NCBI GenBank assembly: GCA_032622095.1
Contig: CP136062.1
Location: forward strand, 35,404,918 to 35,468,917
Source: Siphonodentalium dalli
Lineage: Eukaryota; Mollusca; Scaphopoda; Gadilida; Siphonodentaliidae
Reading direction: 5' to 3'
Length of the DNA: 64,000 nt
The position numbers were made by a program, and so were the translations under genes. Under the pieces are notes generated by a model that did not search any database, had not been told where the DNA came from, and saw only the letters and a program-made list of their open reading frames with translations. Positions 1-10,912 of the stretch are shown one piece after another; the stretch's first letter is position 1; each line of letters begins with the position of its first letter.

Positions 1-225
1 CACTTTTCCGTTCAAATTGTAAGGAGAAAGTTTAATCCACTCTGCGAAGTTTATGCCACGATCTTTACAATGCGATGGATAAACACTTTTCCGTTCAAAT
101 TGTATAGAGAAAGTTTAATCCACTCTGAGAAGTTTATGCCACGATCTTTACAATGCGATGGATAAACACTTGTCCGTTCAAATTGTATGGATAAAGTTTA
201 ATCCACTATGCGAAGTTTAATCAAC
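1..225. repeat. 83-bp direct tandem repeat, about 2.7 copies
   Basis: Copies begin at 1, 84 and 167, each opening with CACTTNTCCGTTCAAATTGT. The first two are nearly identical over 83 bp. The third decays after about 58 bp into two short TTTAATCAACA-type echoes. The array may continue left of the window. No coding potential is seen. Confidence 0.9.
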
Positions 226-904
226 AATAGGCACGTTTAATCAACAGGTGTTGATTAAATGTAAAATTAAACAGATGGCTTTATTTATATAGTAATATAG
301 GCGATCGTGGTATAAATCATTATACTCAATATATTCTGGTGATTCCTTGTGCGATTTTCCATTTATAATCATATAATGATTTAGACCTTGTTTTCTCAGT
401 CCACAACAGCTTGGGATATCGGTCGCGTTGATGCTGTTTTTGGACCAACTCCCTTCCCGGACTTTCGTTTAAAAAAAATCGTACTACTTGTATACGTGGA
501 GCCCTGGCATTCGCATGAACCACTGAATGTGACTAAATCATCTCATATGTTTTCGGTGAATATGTCTTCACAATGATATATCATATACCGTGATAGAGAA
601 AGGTACAGTCATGATACTATCGTTTAATATATTGTTTGCATGCATTTTCTGATAGCGGGACAAATCAAAATTCTCTACTTACAAAATTAATGTCGTTGCT
701 TGGACAATCCATGCACGAACCTCTGACATACGCATGTTTGATATCATCATGCTTGGGAAAAGCTTCCCTCTATGTTCATATAAGATTCAATTTTACCAAA
801 GCTGAAGATGACTCCCGTCCACGATTCTGGGCGTAAAGTCCGTTGTGAGCTCATTCACTTTGCCAACAATTCTCAGAAACCCGGAACATACATATGCACG
901 TAAC
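226..904. other. Non-coding, no recognised feature
   Basis: Short ORFs on both strands overlap here, but none has a recognisable domain or splice borders that fit the host gene. Probably intron or downstream sequence of the minus-strand gene. Confidence 0.5.
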
Positions 905-2900
905 GGGTGTGTGGCGAATATCGATTTTGCTATATGAGATTTGGACGGATTTATTAACCTGATTAGTACTACCAGTATGTTGCTATATTACATTAGAATC
1001 GCTATCCGCCCGGGTGGCGAATAGTGATTATATAATGTCTTCATTTACTCCACATACGAAGATTAAGATTATCTCAAGCACCGGGAATAATTATGTTCAG
1101 TCTTTGTCAAATCACTGTCGGGTTTAAAAGGATGTTGTGGACGCGGAGGTGCATTACTACCTATTCACAAACAACAATATTGACACTACTGTCGTGACAT
1201 GGATTGGCGAATAGCGATTTTCTATATTGGGTCTGGGTGGATTTATGAATTAGTGATTATTATTTCCTGGTTATCGTGGCATTGGAAAATAAAATTATTT
1301 TTCTGGGATCGGGGGGTGGGGGGATGTGGCGAATAGCGATTTTGCTATATACGGTTTGGATGGATTCACCCAGGTGGCTAATGGCGATTATATTCATGTC
1401 TTTATTTTCTCCATATACAAAGAGCAAGATGATCTCGAGCATCAGAAAGCATTTTCAGTCCTTGCCAAATCACTGACGTTTTTTAAAGGATGTCGGCGGG
1501 GGTTAGGGGCGTTACTACCAGATCGCAAACGAATTATTAGTTTTCCGTTATCGGGGGAGGGTGGCGAATAGCGATTTCGCTATACCATATTTGGATGGAG
1601 TTATGCAGTGATTAGTATACTGCCAGTATATCACTACATATAAATCGCAATTCGCCGCCCGGATTGCGAAGAGCGATTATATAATGTATTTATGTTCTCC
1701 AGGGGAGTAAGCGATTCTGCTATATAGAGTTTCGATGGATTTGTGTAGTGATTAGTATATTACGGCATGACATTCGAAAAACATAATCAGGTGAAGTCTA
1801 CCATCCAATACGAATTGAAGAAATGGAACAAACATCAAGTCCTGGTAAATAAAATATTAGTTTTTCGGGATTAGGGTGGGGGTGGCGATAAGCGATTCTG
1901 CTATATAGGGTTTGGATGGATTTATGTAGTGATTAGTATATTACGACATGACATTCGAAAAACATAATCAGGTGAAGTCTACCATCCAATCCGAATTGAA
2001 GAAATGGAACAAATATCAAGTCCTGGTAAATAAAATATTATATCCATGATGGGGGTGGCGAATATCGAATATCGAATTCACTATATAAGGTTTTAGTGGA
2101 TTTATGAAGTGATTATTAGTGTTTCAGGACATGACATTTGTGATACAGAATCAGACCATGCCAGAATCCATCAGATTTTCTGAAACGTTACCAATATCAC
2201 GTACTGGAAAATAAATTATAATAAGTTTTACTGAATCGGAGGGGTGATGGCGAATGAAGATTTTGATATATCAGGTATGGACGGATTTATGCAGTGCTTG
2301 CTACTACCCGTATATCACAACACGGTATTCGTGCTTCACAATATAAGGTCATATCTATCAATAAATCAGAATTTAATAAACGGAATCAAGCCCTGGAATA
2401 TAAAATATTAGATTTCTGTGATCGGGTCGGGCGAGGGTGTGTGACGAATAGCGATTTCGATTATATATATGTTAGTGGGTTTACGGAGTGATTATTAGTA
2501 TGTCACGGCATGCTATTCGTGATACATAATCAGGCCAGGTATCCCATTAAGTCAGATTTTCTTAAACGAAACCAATATCACGTCCTGGAAAGAACACCAG
2601 TATAAGTCATACGGAATATGAGGGAGTAGCGAATAGCGATTTTGAAATATAAGGTTTGGATGGATTTATGCAGCGATTATTACTACCAGTATATCACGAC
2701 ATGACATTCGTGATACAGAATCAGGTCATGCCTATAATTAAAACAGAATTCAAGGAACGGAGCATATATCAAGCACTGGCATATAACATATTAGCTTTTC
2801 GTGATAGGGGCGATTATGGCGAATAGCGATCTTGCTATTTGATGTGTGGGTGGATTGCTGAAGTGATTATCATTTCCGGTATATCAAGACATGCATGATA
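905..2900. repeat. Degenerate ~180-190 bp repeat cluster
   Basis: A core close to GTGGCGAATAGCGATTTTGC, followed by TATATagGGTTTGGATGGATTTATG and an AGTGATTA(g/t)TA tail, recurs near 911, 1205, 1325, 1561, 1881, 2055, 2246, 2441, 2625 and 2816. Later copies include a conserved ATCACGACATGACATTCGTGATAC-like stretch. Spacing is mostly 120-200 bp and the copies have diverged well apart. ORFs here arise from the repeat. Confidence 0.75.
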
Positions 2901-3306
2901 TTCGATCCAGAGGTCTGGGACAAAAAATCCGAACAGACAGACTGACGGAAAGAAAGACAGAGAGACTTACAGATCCTTCTCATATATATAGATCACTTGA
3001 TAATTGTTTCGTTTATCAAATTCTGACTTAATAATGGACATGACCTGTATCACGAATATTCGACACAACCTTCCCACCCCATCCCCCAAATCCGATCCGG
3101 ACAACTATTATTTCGTTTGTCATCTGGTAATAACGCCAGCAAATCCCCCGCCCGACAGCCTTTTAAAACCGACCGTGATTTGGCAAGGACTGAACATTAT
3201 TATACCTGACACTCGAGATAATCCTACTCTTCGTATGTGGAGAAAATAAAGACACTGCACAAATAATTCTAGTCACATTCTACACTAGAATGTTAAAGTA
3301 AGTTAC

Positions 3307-3414
3307 CTCCTGATTGTCGACATGCTCCATAACATATCCCGCAATCGGCGGCGAACCATCAGCAATAATCCCATCAGAGTGTGTTGTGGAGAATAATCCA
3401 GCTCTGTTCGTTGC
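3307..3414 (-). CDS. Exon 14 (last seen) of large multidomain extracellular protein gene
   Basis: A 36-codon exon, phase 0 to 0. The acceptor on the minus strand is a pyrimidine tract ending cccag and the donor is GAG|gtaact. It encodes a segment starting ATNRAGLFSTTHSDGI and continuing to a DGSPP motif, i.e. the end of one repeated module (x-N-x-A-G-L-x-S-x-x-x-S-D-G-I) and the linker S-P-P-x-A-G-x-V to the next. It joins exon 13 in frame so that VTLT is followed by ATNRAG, the usual order of these motifs elsewhere in the protein. The next exon must start in phase 0 and lies left of 3307 or outside the window; I found no candidate. Confidence 0.75.
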
Positions 3415-4028
3415 CTGGGGAAATACGTATATATACATTATAATAGCAAGAAGTAATCCGTTCACTGGTGAACTGTTCATGCTGAAATGGTCTGGCTATC
3501 CAGGATCTCGAAAGGATGAATTGAGCAATAAAAAACTTTTATAGTATAACGATTAATGAATTGGGATAAATTGACGACATTATAATTGCGATAGTATACA
3601 TTATATTACTCTTATAATGGTTAGCAGTTATGGCTTATCATTGAAAATAATGGCATAATTATACTTTTTAAAGAGTAAAATAATTTGGCAAACATATCCT
3701 ATTGCGGTTAAATTTTGGCTTGAATGTGCAGATGAGATTATAGATGCTGGCCACCATATAGTACTCAAATGTGTGTTTACTTCCGTAAACTGAAGCCGCA
3801 TTTCGTGCATATGAATGGTCCTGTTCACAATTGAGTGATCGCAAATAGGTGTAGTAATTTGATGCTATAACCCTTACTGCCGTGTTGGATATCCCAGGTT
3901 CCGATAACTAACAGCAACATGTACCTGCATTAGCCAGCATTTACACGAGAAACATGTATATGGTGTCTGAATGCTAACACAACTACTTGGTGATTTTTAT
4001 ACATGTACACAATTCCATGTCCGCTTAC
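3415..4028 (-). other. Intron 13 of the large gene
   Basis: AT-rich, about 0.6 kb, bordered by gtaagc (donor side, 4028-4023) and ...ccccag (acceptor side, 3420-3415) on the minus strand. No other feature seen. Confidence 0.7.
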
Positions 4029-4339
4029 CGTAAGAGTTACATAATATTTATGGCCGTCTATGAATCCAGCTGTGCCGACATCAGTGGTTTTCCCATGAAC
4101 TTCCGTAACCCCGACTACGTCACTGTCACCAGGCGACGATCCAATCATTAACGTCAAGACGCCAATGCCGCTCTCGTGGTCAGCAATGCCTCCCCACAAA
4201 ACGGTAATGAGATTATCTGTTGCCATGTAATTCAGTGGTCCAATGTCCTGAAGGGATATCCACCCAGATGTGGGCGGTGTGATGTCGACTATAAAAACAG
4301 GAGCAACCGCTTGTGTCCATCTACCGGCGTGATCATATG
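4029..4339 (-). CDS. Exon 13 of large multidomain extracellular protein gene
   Basis: A 311-bp exon, phase 1 to 0, acceptor tttctcag|CA and donor CTTACG|gtaagc. It encodes about 104 residues. In order these are YDHAGRWTQ (end of a module), FIVDITPPTSG (linker), VLWGGIADHESGIGVL (the D-x-E-S-G-I motif of the next module) and GFIDGHKYYVTLT. The reading frame stays open beyond both splice sites, but the outer parts have no module similarity. Linkage to exon 12 is phase-compatible. The join gives an unusually short module, so a further phase 1-1 exon between 4.3 and 7.35 kb is possible. Confidence 0.75.
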
Positions 4340-7300
4340 CTGAGAAATGAAACATGAAAAGAGTAATCATAGATAAGTCTATTAACTTGAATGTTGGAGC
4401 ATTGCGTTCCTTTAAATGTGGGCTGTACACTGAATCCTTCCATTTATGTGACCATCGCCTTTTATACTTAACATAATATATGCAACAAATGAATAAATAA
4501 ACTCGTGTGTTCTATGAATAACGGAAACAACATGGTAATTATAATGAAATGTGATACTCCCAGGTTTCCTTTTCACTAATTAAGAACTCTTAGACATGGT
4601 GAAATTTATTCAACACAAGTAAAACACGTGAACGAGCAGTCACGGAGAGAAATATATATTACATCTTTACTCCAAGCTTGCGTGGTAGAGAGTCACATCT
4701 TTTGAGAATTTGGAACCTGATAAACCAGATTTATTTGTCTCCACGTTAGGCACACTGATTGGTCAAGCCAAAATGTCATCGACCAGCACGTAGGCACTTG
4801 ACGAGTCAGTGCTCATACGTCGACACAGCTGTATAATCAATTCTTAATGGTTTCAAATTCCCCTAGATCAACAATACTAACAGACACGTGCAATATACAT
4901 ATACATATTCAGAATGTAATCTCCTTCTGTAAATTTAGGTTAGGTCTAGGGTTCCTAGAAATTACAGATTAAATTATATTAACATACCCACGGCCACCCA
5001 GCTGTCATTGAATAGTGTTACAGAAAATGAATTTATGACTCCACAATAAACTTGTGTGTTCTATGAATAACGGAAACAACATGGTAATTATAACGAAAAT
5101 GAATTTATGACTCCATTAATAAATTCATTTTCATTACAATTACCGTGTTTTTTTGCAACGATCATAGAGTAAATGGGAGTATTTGGCACTAAGCCATGGC
5201 TCAATTAATTCATGTGGTACATATTTTCTGTTGAGTGTATGGTCCCATAAATGGTCGAATTTAGTGTACAGTGAAACCTTACGATGGGACTCATGTGTCC
5301 AATTCTGACACATTAGCTCTTTCTTTATTAAACACTTATTGACGAGTAGTTACATTAGGGACTGTGAAGACAGTAATTAGTTTGACAAACAACCACATCA
5401 GGTGTGTTCAACTTATTAACTGAAACAGTGAGCATGAATAACTAATCACCAGTATTAGCTGTGTGTGTCTGTCTGTCATCTGCTTACATCACAAAAGGAG
5501 TCTGGAGAGATTCATTCCCCATTACTCAGTTCCAATGTCCAATGTGTTTAGAAGATTTGACGCCACTGATTTGCATATTGAGTATAGCATGGATATATTT
5601 TAAGATCAATAGGTGCTATGGAATTTCAAAGCGAAGGTAATGTCCAATGCATCCCCAAGTTTGAAGATAGCGCTTTTTATTAAATAATTAATGTTTATCA
5701 TTGCTAACAATGTTGGAACAGGCCGACTGTGCCATATTGAAAGACACCTTCTGAACACCCGCCATGTAATATATGTTAAAATCGTTTATGTGTAAATGAG
5801 CGACACAAAAGAGCAAGCTTTGGGAATATATATGAGTTCAGTCTGATATATTTTGTTCGATTATACCTAAATGATCAATAGAATTGTAAAATCTAAATAA
5901 GCATACAAATGTCATGTTTGATAATATGAACATGAGCGACAAAGAAGGTGTCTGCGTTGCGACAATGGAAAAAGTTGAAGAAAAAACATGGCTCAACCAA
6001 ACACACCTTTTACGGAAGCGTAAAGCAAGACGTCACTCAACATAGTTAAATTTGTTCTTTGTGCGTGATTCGTTTTCCCCACAAATGTTTCTTCAATTAC
6101 GTCAGATCCTCCTGACTGCGTCCCTACAAAAGAAAGTGTAAATTTGTCACCACCAGAGTGTCGGGTAAATATTATACTCGAAATGGAGCTGATAAGACCT
6201 TATGTTCGGTATATACTACTGACAGAAACACTAGGGAAATTCTTAGTGAATCATTTTAGTATTGAGTTGGTTGAAAATGGTCATGGCGCAATCGTCATTT
6301 AGATAAATGTATTGGAACTCTTACTCGACTCACGGTCATGCCTGGTATGACGCTTGTCTATATGAATGTCGCTACCAAATTCAAAGGATTGTCGCTCAGG
6401 TATCCCAGTTTGAATGTACAACTGCAACAGTTCGTAATTACCCACGTAGTTTGGAATTTCCAATAGCATGCCGAATATAAGATTGGAAATTGTCCAATTG
6501 TTGGAAAATTCGGTCCTAAAATTTGACTGAAAATAATAGAAAATATGCCCTAGGTCTCAGAACATATTTCAATTAAATTATCAGAATCATTTCAATGTAC
6601 AATGTGTTTTGGGGGGTCAGAAAATACCCTCTGCAATTGTTTTGGTAATCACTTGTTGAAAAGGTTCCCCGAACTGACGAAATGTACAAACTGACACATT
6701 ATTTGATTGGTTGGTTGTTATTTATCTAAAATAAATATTCACTGCTGTAACTGTTGAAATGAATCCCATGAATTTCCCTTTGAATCGTGGGGGGGGGGTC
6801 GGAAAATAAATTCAGGCACGTATGCTGATTTTTTATATTCGACCCTTCTTGGGACCGAACCACCTCCGCGTCCAAAGTTTTTCCCGTTTTCGTCAGTTGT
6901 TTTCCGACCATTTTTTGACACTCACCCCCCTTGTAACACTAAAACAGAGATTTGCGGCGTGAAATTTACTGTAAACAGCTGTATATGAATTTCTGGGCAT
7001 AATATTAGTCATGGGTGTTAGCATTGACATGTATATAGGAACGAGTCATTTTGGGGTCATTCGGCCAAAAAAAACATGGCTGCCAGCGGCCATCTTGGAT
7101 TGCACAATTCAATATATTAGGATGTGCTACAGGCTATTCTATTTGTCTGATCATCATGAAATTTGTCACTTATGTTAATATCGACACATATATGTTTTTA
7201 AACCAAAAACAGTCAAAAAGACTTGCAGGAAAAATATTTGTGAGTTGCAGAACAAATTGTTTGTTGGTCCCGTCGACTACCCACCCACCCCGGCATACGT

Positions 7301-7350
7301 GCTCGGAAAACAAATCCCAACCCCGCTTTAATTTAAAAATATATCCGTAC
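4340..7350 (-). other. Intron 12 of the large gene, with a short direct repeat
   Basis: About 3 kb of AT-rich sequence with no recognised gene. A ~50-bp direct repeat (core TTCTATGAATAACGGAAACA) lies at 4499-4549 and 5048-5097, about 0.55 kb apart. A related GAATTTATGACTCCA motif occurs twice near 5030 and 5100. ORFs at 6726-6921 and 7051-7377 look like chance. Confidence 0.5.
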
Positions 7351-8047
7351 CTATCTGATAAGTATAGTGTGAGATAGCCGTTACATCATCGCCGGTGCCA
7401 TACCGCCCTATATCCGAGAAGCCGTGCCATCTTAGCTGAATTTTCTCATTGACAGAAGTAAATCCGTCGGCAGATGTCAATACCTCTACCATGCCTCCGG
7501 TTGGAGCGTGATCGTCGACAATAAATCCGTTGCCACACGTGTCGAAACTACTGAACTCTTCCATGTTGGCCTCTCTTTCGGCTGAACCATTTTCCACACG
7601 AGCGCATATATAATACATTCGTCCATTGGTCAATTTGATATCTGTGAACACAGCCAGTCCTTCGCGCGAAGTCTTCTCTGTCACGCATCCTGGTTCTTTT
7701 TTGCATGACAGGAGAGGCGTTATTTGTTGCTCCATCAAGAACCAGTGTACTAGTCTATCATCGGTATGAAGAATAACACCAGCAAGTTGTCCCGTTGTCG
7801 TTGTATAGTCGATATCAGCGTCATGTAGGCTAGTGATGTGATCCCCGACGTATCTGCTGCTGAGATACTCGGATATTTTCTCCACACTTTGCTTATCCGG
7901 GTTGAGTTCATAGAGGAGTTCTGCTGGGTACATATTATAGTGGTTCTCTACAGATACTCTGTTACATCGTGTGAATGATTCTCCTGATGGGCACGTCGCC
8001 TTTATGCAGGCGTATGCCGTTTTAAACAGATGATGGTCTTTCAAACA
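7351..8047 (-). CDS. Exon 12 of large multidomain extracellular protein gene
   Basis: A 697-bp exon, phase 0 to 1, acceptor gtaatttcag|TGT and donor CAGATAG|gtacgg. It encodes about 232 residues with several cysteines (CLKDHHLF, ACIKATCPSG, FTRCNRV, SCKKEPGCV, DTCGNGF). A module boundary reads GFIVDDHAPTGGMVEVLTS, followed by a module body with WHGFSDIG and ISHYTYQI|G. The donor falls after Y-Q-I in the same module position as the donor of exon 10 (HYSI|G), which supports module duplication with conserved intron placement. The intron on its 5' side carries the palindromic element at 8783-17318. Confidence 0.85.
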
Positions 8048-8153
8048 CTGAAATTACAAACATGTTCGTCTTTTTGTATAGGTGAGTGATTTTGTCACAT
8101 TGAGCGTATATGTGACCCGCCATATCAAATCCAGTCGGATGTTTTACCCTGTG

Positions 8154-8290
8154 CCAATGCATTCTCTTATATATGCGAGTCGACCATATGTCGCCTCGCA
8201 TATATAAGAGAATGAATTGGCCTAACAATTTTTTACAATTTTAATAATTTGTTCTTGTATTCTTTAACAATTTTATAATTTCACCCATAC
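8154..8290. mobile_element. Hairpin MITE copy (truncated)
   Basis: 8154-8185 and 8190-8220 are inverted copies of CCAATGCATTCTCTTATATA...GCGAG, making a ~67-bp hairpin. It is followed by AT-rich sequence to about 8290 that resembles, in inverse, the interior of the element at 20702-21135. The same hairpin occurs at 20729-20794 and 20929-20994. Confidence 0.8.
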
Positions 8291-8776
8291 AGAGCCCCAG
8301 ACAAACATGAGCAGACGACACTCTTCTATATGCTTCTATATATGTGTGGGGCTCCCTGCAGGGTAATGGATGTTTGTTGAGGAATACGTAAACGACTCTG
8401 CTGCATCCGTAAAATATTTGTCCGCTGGTGCATTGTAACTGAAATACGCGAAATATTACAAATGCGTTCCACCTGACCGAATGATACATATCGCATCAGT
8501 CGAAAAATAGTGATTAAAAGAGCAGACTCGTTCCTCAACAGAGTATACTTACAAACCTTCAGGAACGCCTTTAACTACGACAAAACATGTAACTAGGTAC
8601 ATAACAATAAACGACGGCTGCTTATGGTTTCAAACAGATATTGTACATGAAAAACAATTGTTAGCTACTTGAATTGGGTGAAACGCTGGACTGAGGTTTT
8701 GTTCTGACATACGACACATATAAAAAGATAAGGCATAATCAGAAAACGTAAAAGAGGAATACAAATCGGAATAAAC
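8291..8776 (-). other. Intron 11 of the large gene, left flank of the palindromic element
   Basis: Non-coding sequence between the hairpin MITE and the left target-site duplication. Two overlapping minus-strand ORFs (8241-8538) have no recognisable domain. No other feature. Confidence 0.5.
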
Positions 8777-8782
8777 GAGCAA
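8777..8782. repeat. Left 6-bp target-site duplication (GAGCAA)
   Basis: GAGCAA directly abuts the first base of the palindromic element (AGAAGAATAC at 8783). The identical hexamer directly follows the last base at 17318. Six-bp duplications are the Polinton/Maverick length. Confidence 0.9.
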
Positions 8783-8849
8783 AGAAGAATACCCGTCTCG
8801 TTAGATCCACTTCTAAAAATAGAATCTTTGGGTCTAAAATTGGTTGTAC

Positions 8850-9060
8850 TAAAATATTCCCAAAAACCCAAAACTTCCAAAATATCAAAACTTCCAAAAA
8901 AAAATTTCAAAAGCCAAAAAATTATTTTTCCACAAAATTTCAAAATCCCAAAATAATTTTTTTCCAAAAACAAAAATTTAAAAACCCCAAAATTTCAAAA
9001 AAGAAAAAATTTCAAAACCCCCAAAATTATTTCTCCAAAAAAAAAAAAAAGTTTAAATAA
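8850..9060. repeat. Subterminal low-complexity tract, left
   Basis: Short A-runs alternate with CCC and TTTC in a loose rhythm (AAAATTTCAAAAnCCCCAAAA-like). The mirrored tract is at 17041-17240. Lengths of the A/C runs differ between arms, as expected of slippage. Predicted ORFs here are low complexity. Confidence 0.8.
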
Positions 9061-9196
9061 AAAATTTATAACGAGTTTTCGGTTTCTGATAATCTCGATA
9101 TTAAAATGTCGAATGATTTTAAAATTATTTGCGTGTAATATCTTTCGTTATTTTTTTGTTCAACCAAATATTTTTCATGAAATTATTTATTAATCG

Positions 9197-9547
9197 ATGT
9201 TTAGAAATAGCTTTATTGGACATTGTGACCATCGGTATGAATGCATACATTCCAGTGTTTATCGGACGCAGTTCATACATATAATTGTCATACCTGAAAA
9301 TAGACACCATTACTCTTACATAAATAATAAAGAGCGTTTATTCTTTACTTCTCTCTATCCTGATGAAGTTATTGAGTATATGACAGGTGTGTATTATCGT
9401 GAATTATTGGAAGTATTGAGATGTACTATGTTGAATCACGAGTGGACGAAAAAAAGGGTAATGCGAAATTACAACCCTCAGAATGAACTGTCATATTCGA
9501 TGGAACAAATTTTATGTACACGTAATCACACACGACATTGTGGGTAA
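9197..9547 (+). CDS. Hypothetical small ORF in left arm (116 aa)
   Basis: Open frame running toward the ATPase gene. The part from NNKERLFF through YPDEVIEYMTGVYYRELLEV to the end has a protein-like composition. There is no motif I recognise, no signal peptide and no membrane segment. An intact mirror copy is at 16568-16918. The arms are so alike that conservation between them is no evidence of selection. Could be a Polinton-specific small gene, a remnant, or chance. Confidence 0.3.
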   Translation: MFRNSFIGHCDHRYECIHSSVYRTQFIHIIVIPENRHHYSYINNKERLFFTSLYPDEVIEYMTGVYYRELLEVLRCTMLNHEWTKKRVMRNYNPQNELSYSMEQILCTRNHTRHCG

Positions 9548-9553
9548 CAATGT

Positions 9554-9919
9554 ATGTGTCACACCTTGGTTTACCAAATGAATTCTATTATATCCCGTTC
9601 ACAGTTATATGTGGTCCGAGTCGGGGGGCAATTATCGACAGCATGTCTGAACAGAAATAGTTGTTTAACGGGTTATTATCAATTAAGGTTGATAAACTGT
9701 GTCATTGTTAGCATTAACACGATAATTAGTTATCCAAAAAATGCATACATAATACGTCCAGGTCATGAGACACTCAGTAATAGAAATTGCTTCGGTGACA
9801 TTGTTATAACAACATTACGTAATAACCACTTATCACTCCATTCACACTTACGCTCATTTTGTATACCAAAACTCCAGTTAGCACAGGACATAACTGTATG
9901 TAGGCATACCAGTGGATGA
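9554..9919 (+). CDS. Hypothetical small ORF in left arm (121 aa)
   Basis: Starts seven bases after the stop of the preceding ORF, in a different frame. Includes YVVRVGGQLSTACLNRN and a Cys/His-containing C-terminus, but no recognised domain. The mirror copy is at 16196-16561. A 99-codon antisense ORF overlaps it, and I cannot tell which, if either, is used. Confidence 0.25.
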   Translation: MCHTLVYQMNSIISRSQLYVVRVGGQLSTACLNRNSCLTGYYQLRLINCVIVSINTIISYPKNAYIIRPGHETLSNRNCFGDIVITTLRNNHLSLHSHLRSFCIPKLQLAQDITVCRHTSG

Positions 9920-10044
9920 ATAGTCTGCCGGAGAAGCACTGTGTAGACAGGTCTTGTCGGTAAGAGAGTCAGACGAGAAGTGAAGTCTCGGCTATTAAAA
10001 CATAGTAATGCGATAGCGAACATCAAACGAGTCTGCGCACGCAT

Positions 10045-10735
10045 ATCTGTCAAAGGATACAATGGCAGTCATTGGTCAATTTATCCCCGGTGTCAGCTCA
10101 GTACAATAACAGTCATTGGTCAATTTATCCCCGGTGTCAGCTCAGTACACAATCGGCACGAAGCCGGAGGTCATAATTACTCTTACGAATGAAGAGCGTT
10201 GAACATATACGAAATTATTACACGAATGAACTGAAATTTATATTTCACATCTTACCAACAACAGATACAGACATAGTCATAGTGTTATACTATCTTACAT
10301 GTACCCATGCTATGACATCATTCAAGGAGTTAAAGTGACACGAAACAAGGGACGTGATATAATATTGGTGTTTGAATCTTAAAGGAACACAAGACACTCT
10401 AAAGGGACACTCATTATGAATGAATGTTAACAATACAAGCGCACGAATGAAGAGCGTTGAACATATACGAAATTACTACACGAATGAACTGAAATTGATA
10501 TTTCACATCTTACCAACAACAGATACAGACATAGTCATAGTGTTATATTATCTTACATGTACCCATGCTATGACATACTTAAAGGGGGATAATGCACGCA
10601 CGGTGTGTGGAATGTTAAAGTGACACGAAACAAGGGACGTGATGCAATATTGGTGTTTGAATATTAAAAGGAACACAAGACACTCTAAAGGGACACTCAT
10701 TATGAATGAATGTTAACAATACAAGCGCAGTGGTT
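10045..10735. repeat. Two tandem duplications in the left arm
   Basis: A ~45-bp duplication (core CAGTCATTGGTCAATTTATC) lies at about 10059-10146. It is followed by a ~250-290 bp unit present twice (about 10186-10440 and 10442-10730) that starts ACGAATGAAGAGCGTTGAAC and ends TGTTAACAATACAAGCGC. The same arrangement is mirrored at about 15373-16050. No coding function seen. Confidence 0.8.
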
Positions 10736-10901
10736 GAAAGTTAAAATGACAGATCAATATTTAAGGGTCAAATTTTCGGGCACTTAATGCACCTTTTATC
10801 ATTACGTATCGTTTCTCACTCTACAATTCCCAATAATCCACTCACTCTCTCCCCCCAGCTTATAGATATATAACGAAAACGAGAATATCATGTTGATGAA
10901 G

Positions 10902-10907
10902 TTTATT
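10902..10907 (-). terminator. Polyadenylation signal of the left ATPase gene
   Basis: AATAAA on the minus strand a few bases after the stop codon at 10913. The right copy has the identical arrangement at 15191-15196. Confidence 0.7.
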
Positions 10908-10912
10908 GAAAT

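Noticed and set aside
326-523. A 65-codon minus-strand ORF as a further exon of the large gene
   Set aside because: The only acceptor-like site gives phase 2, whereas exon 14 ends in phase 0, and no module motif is present.
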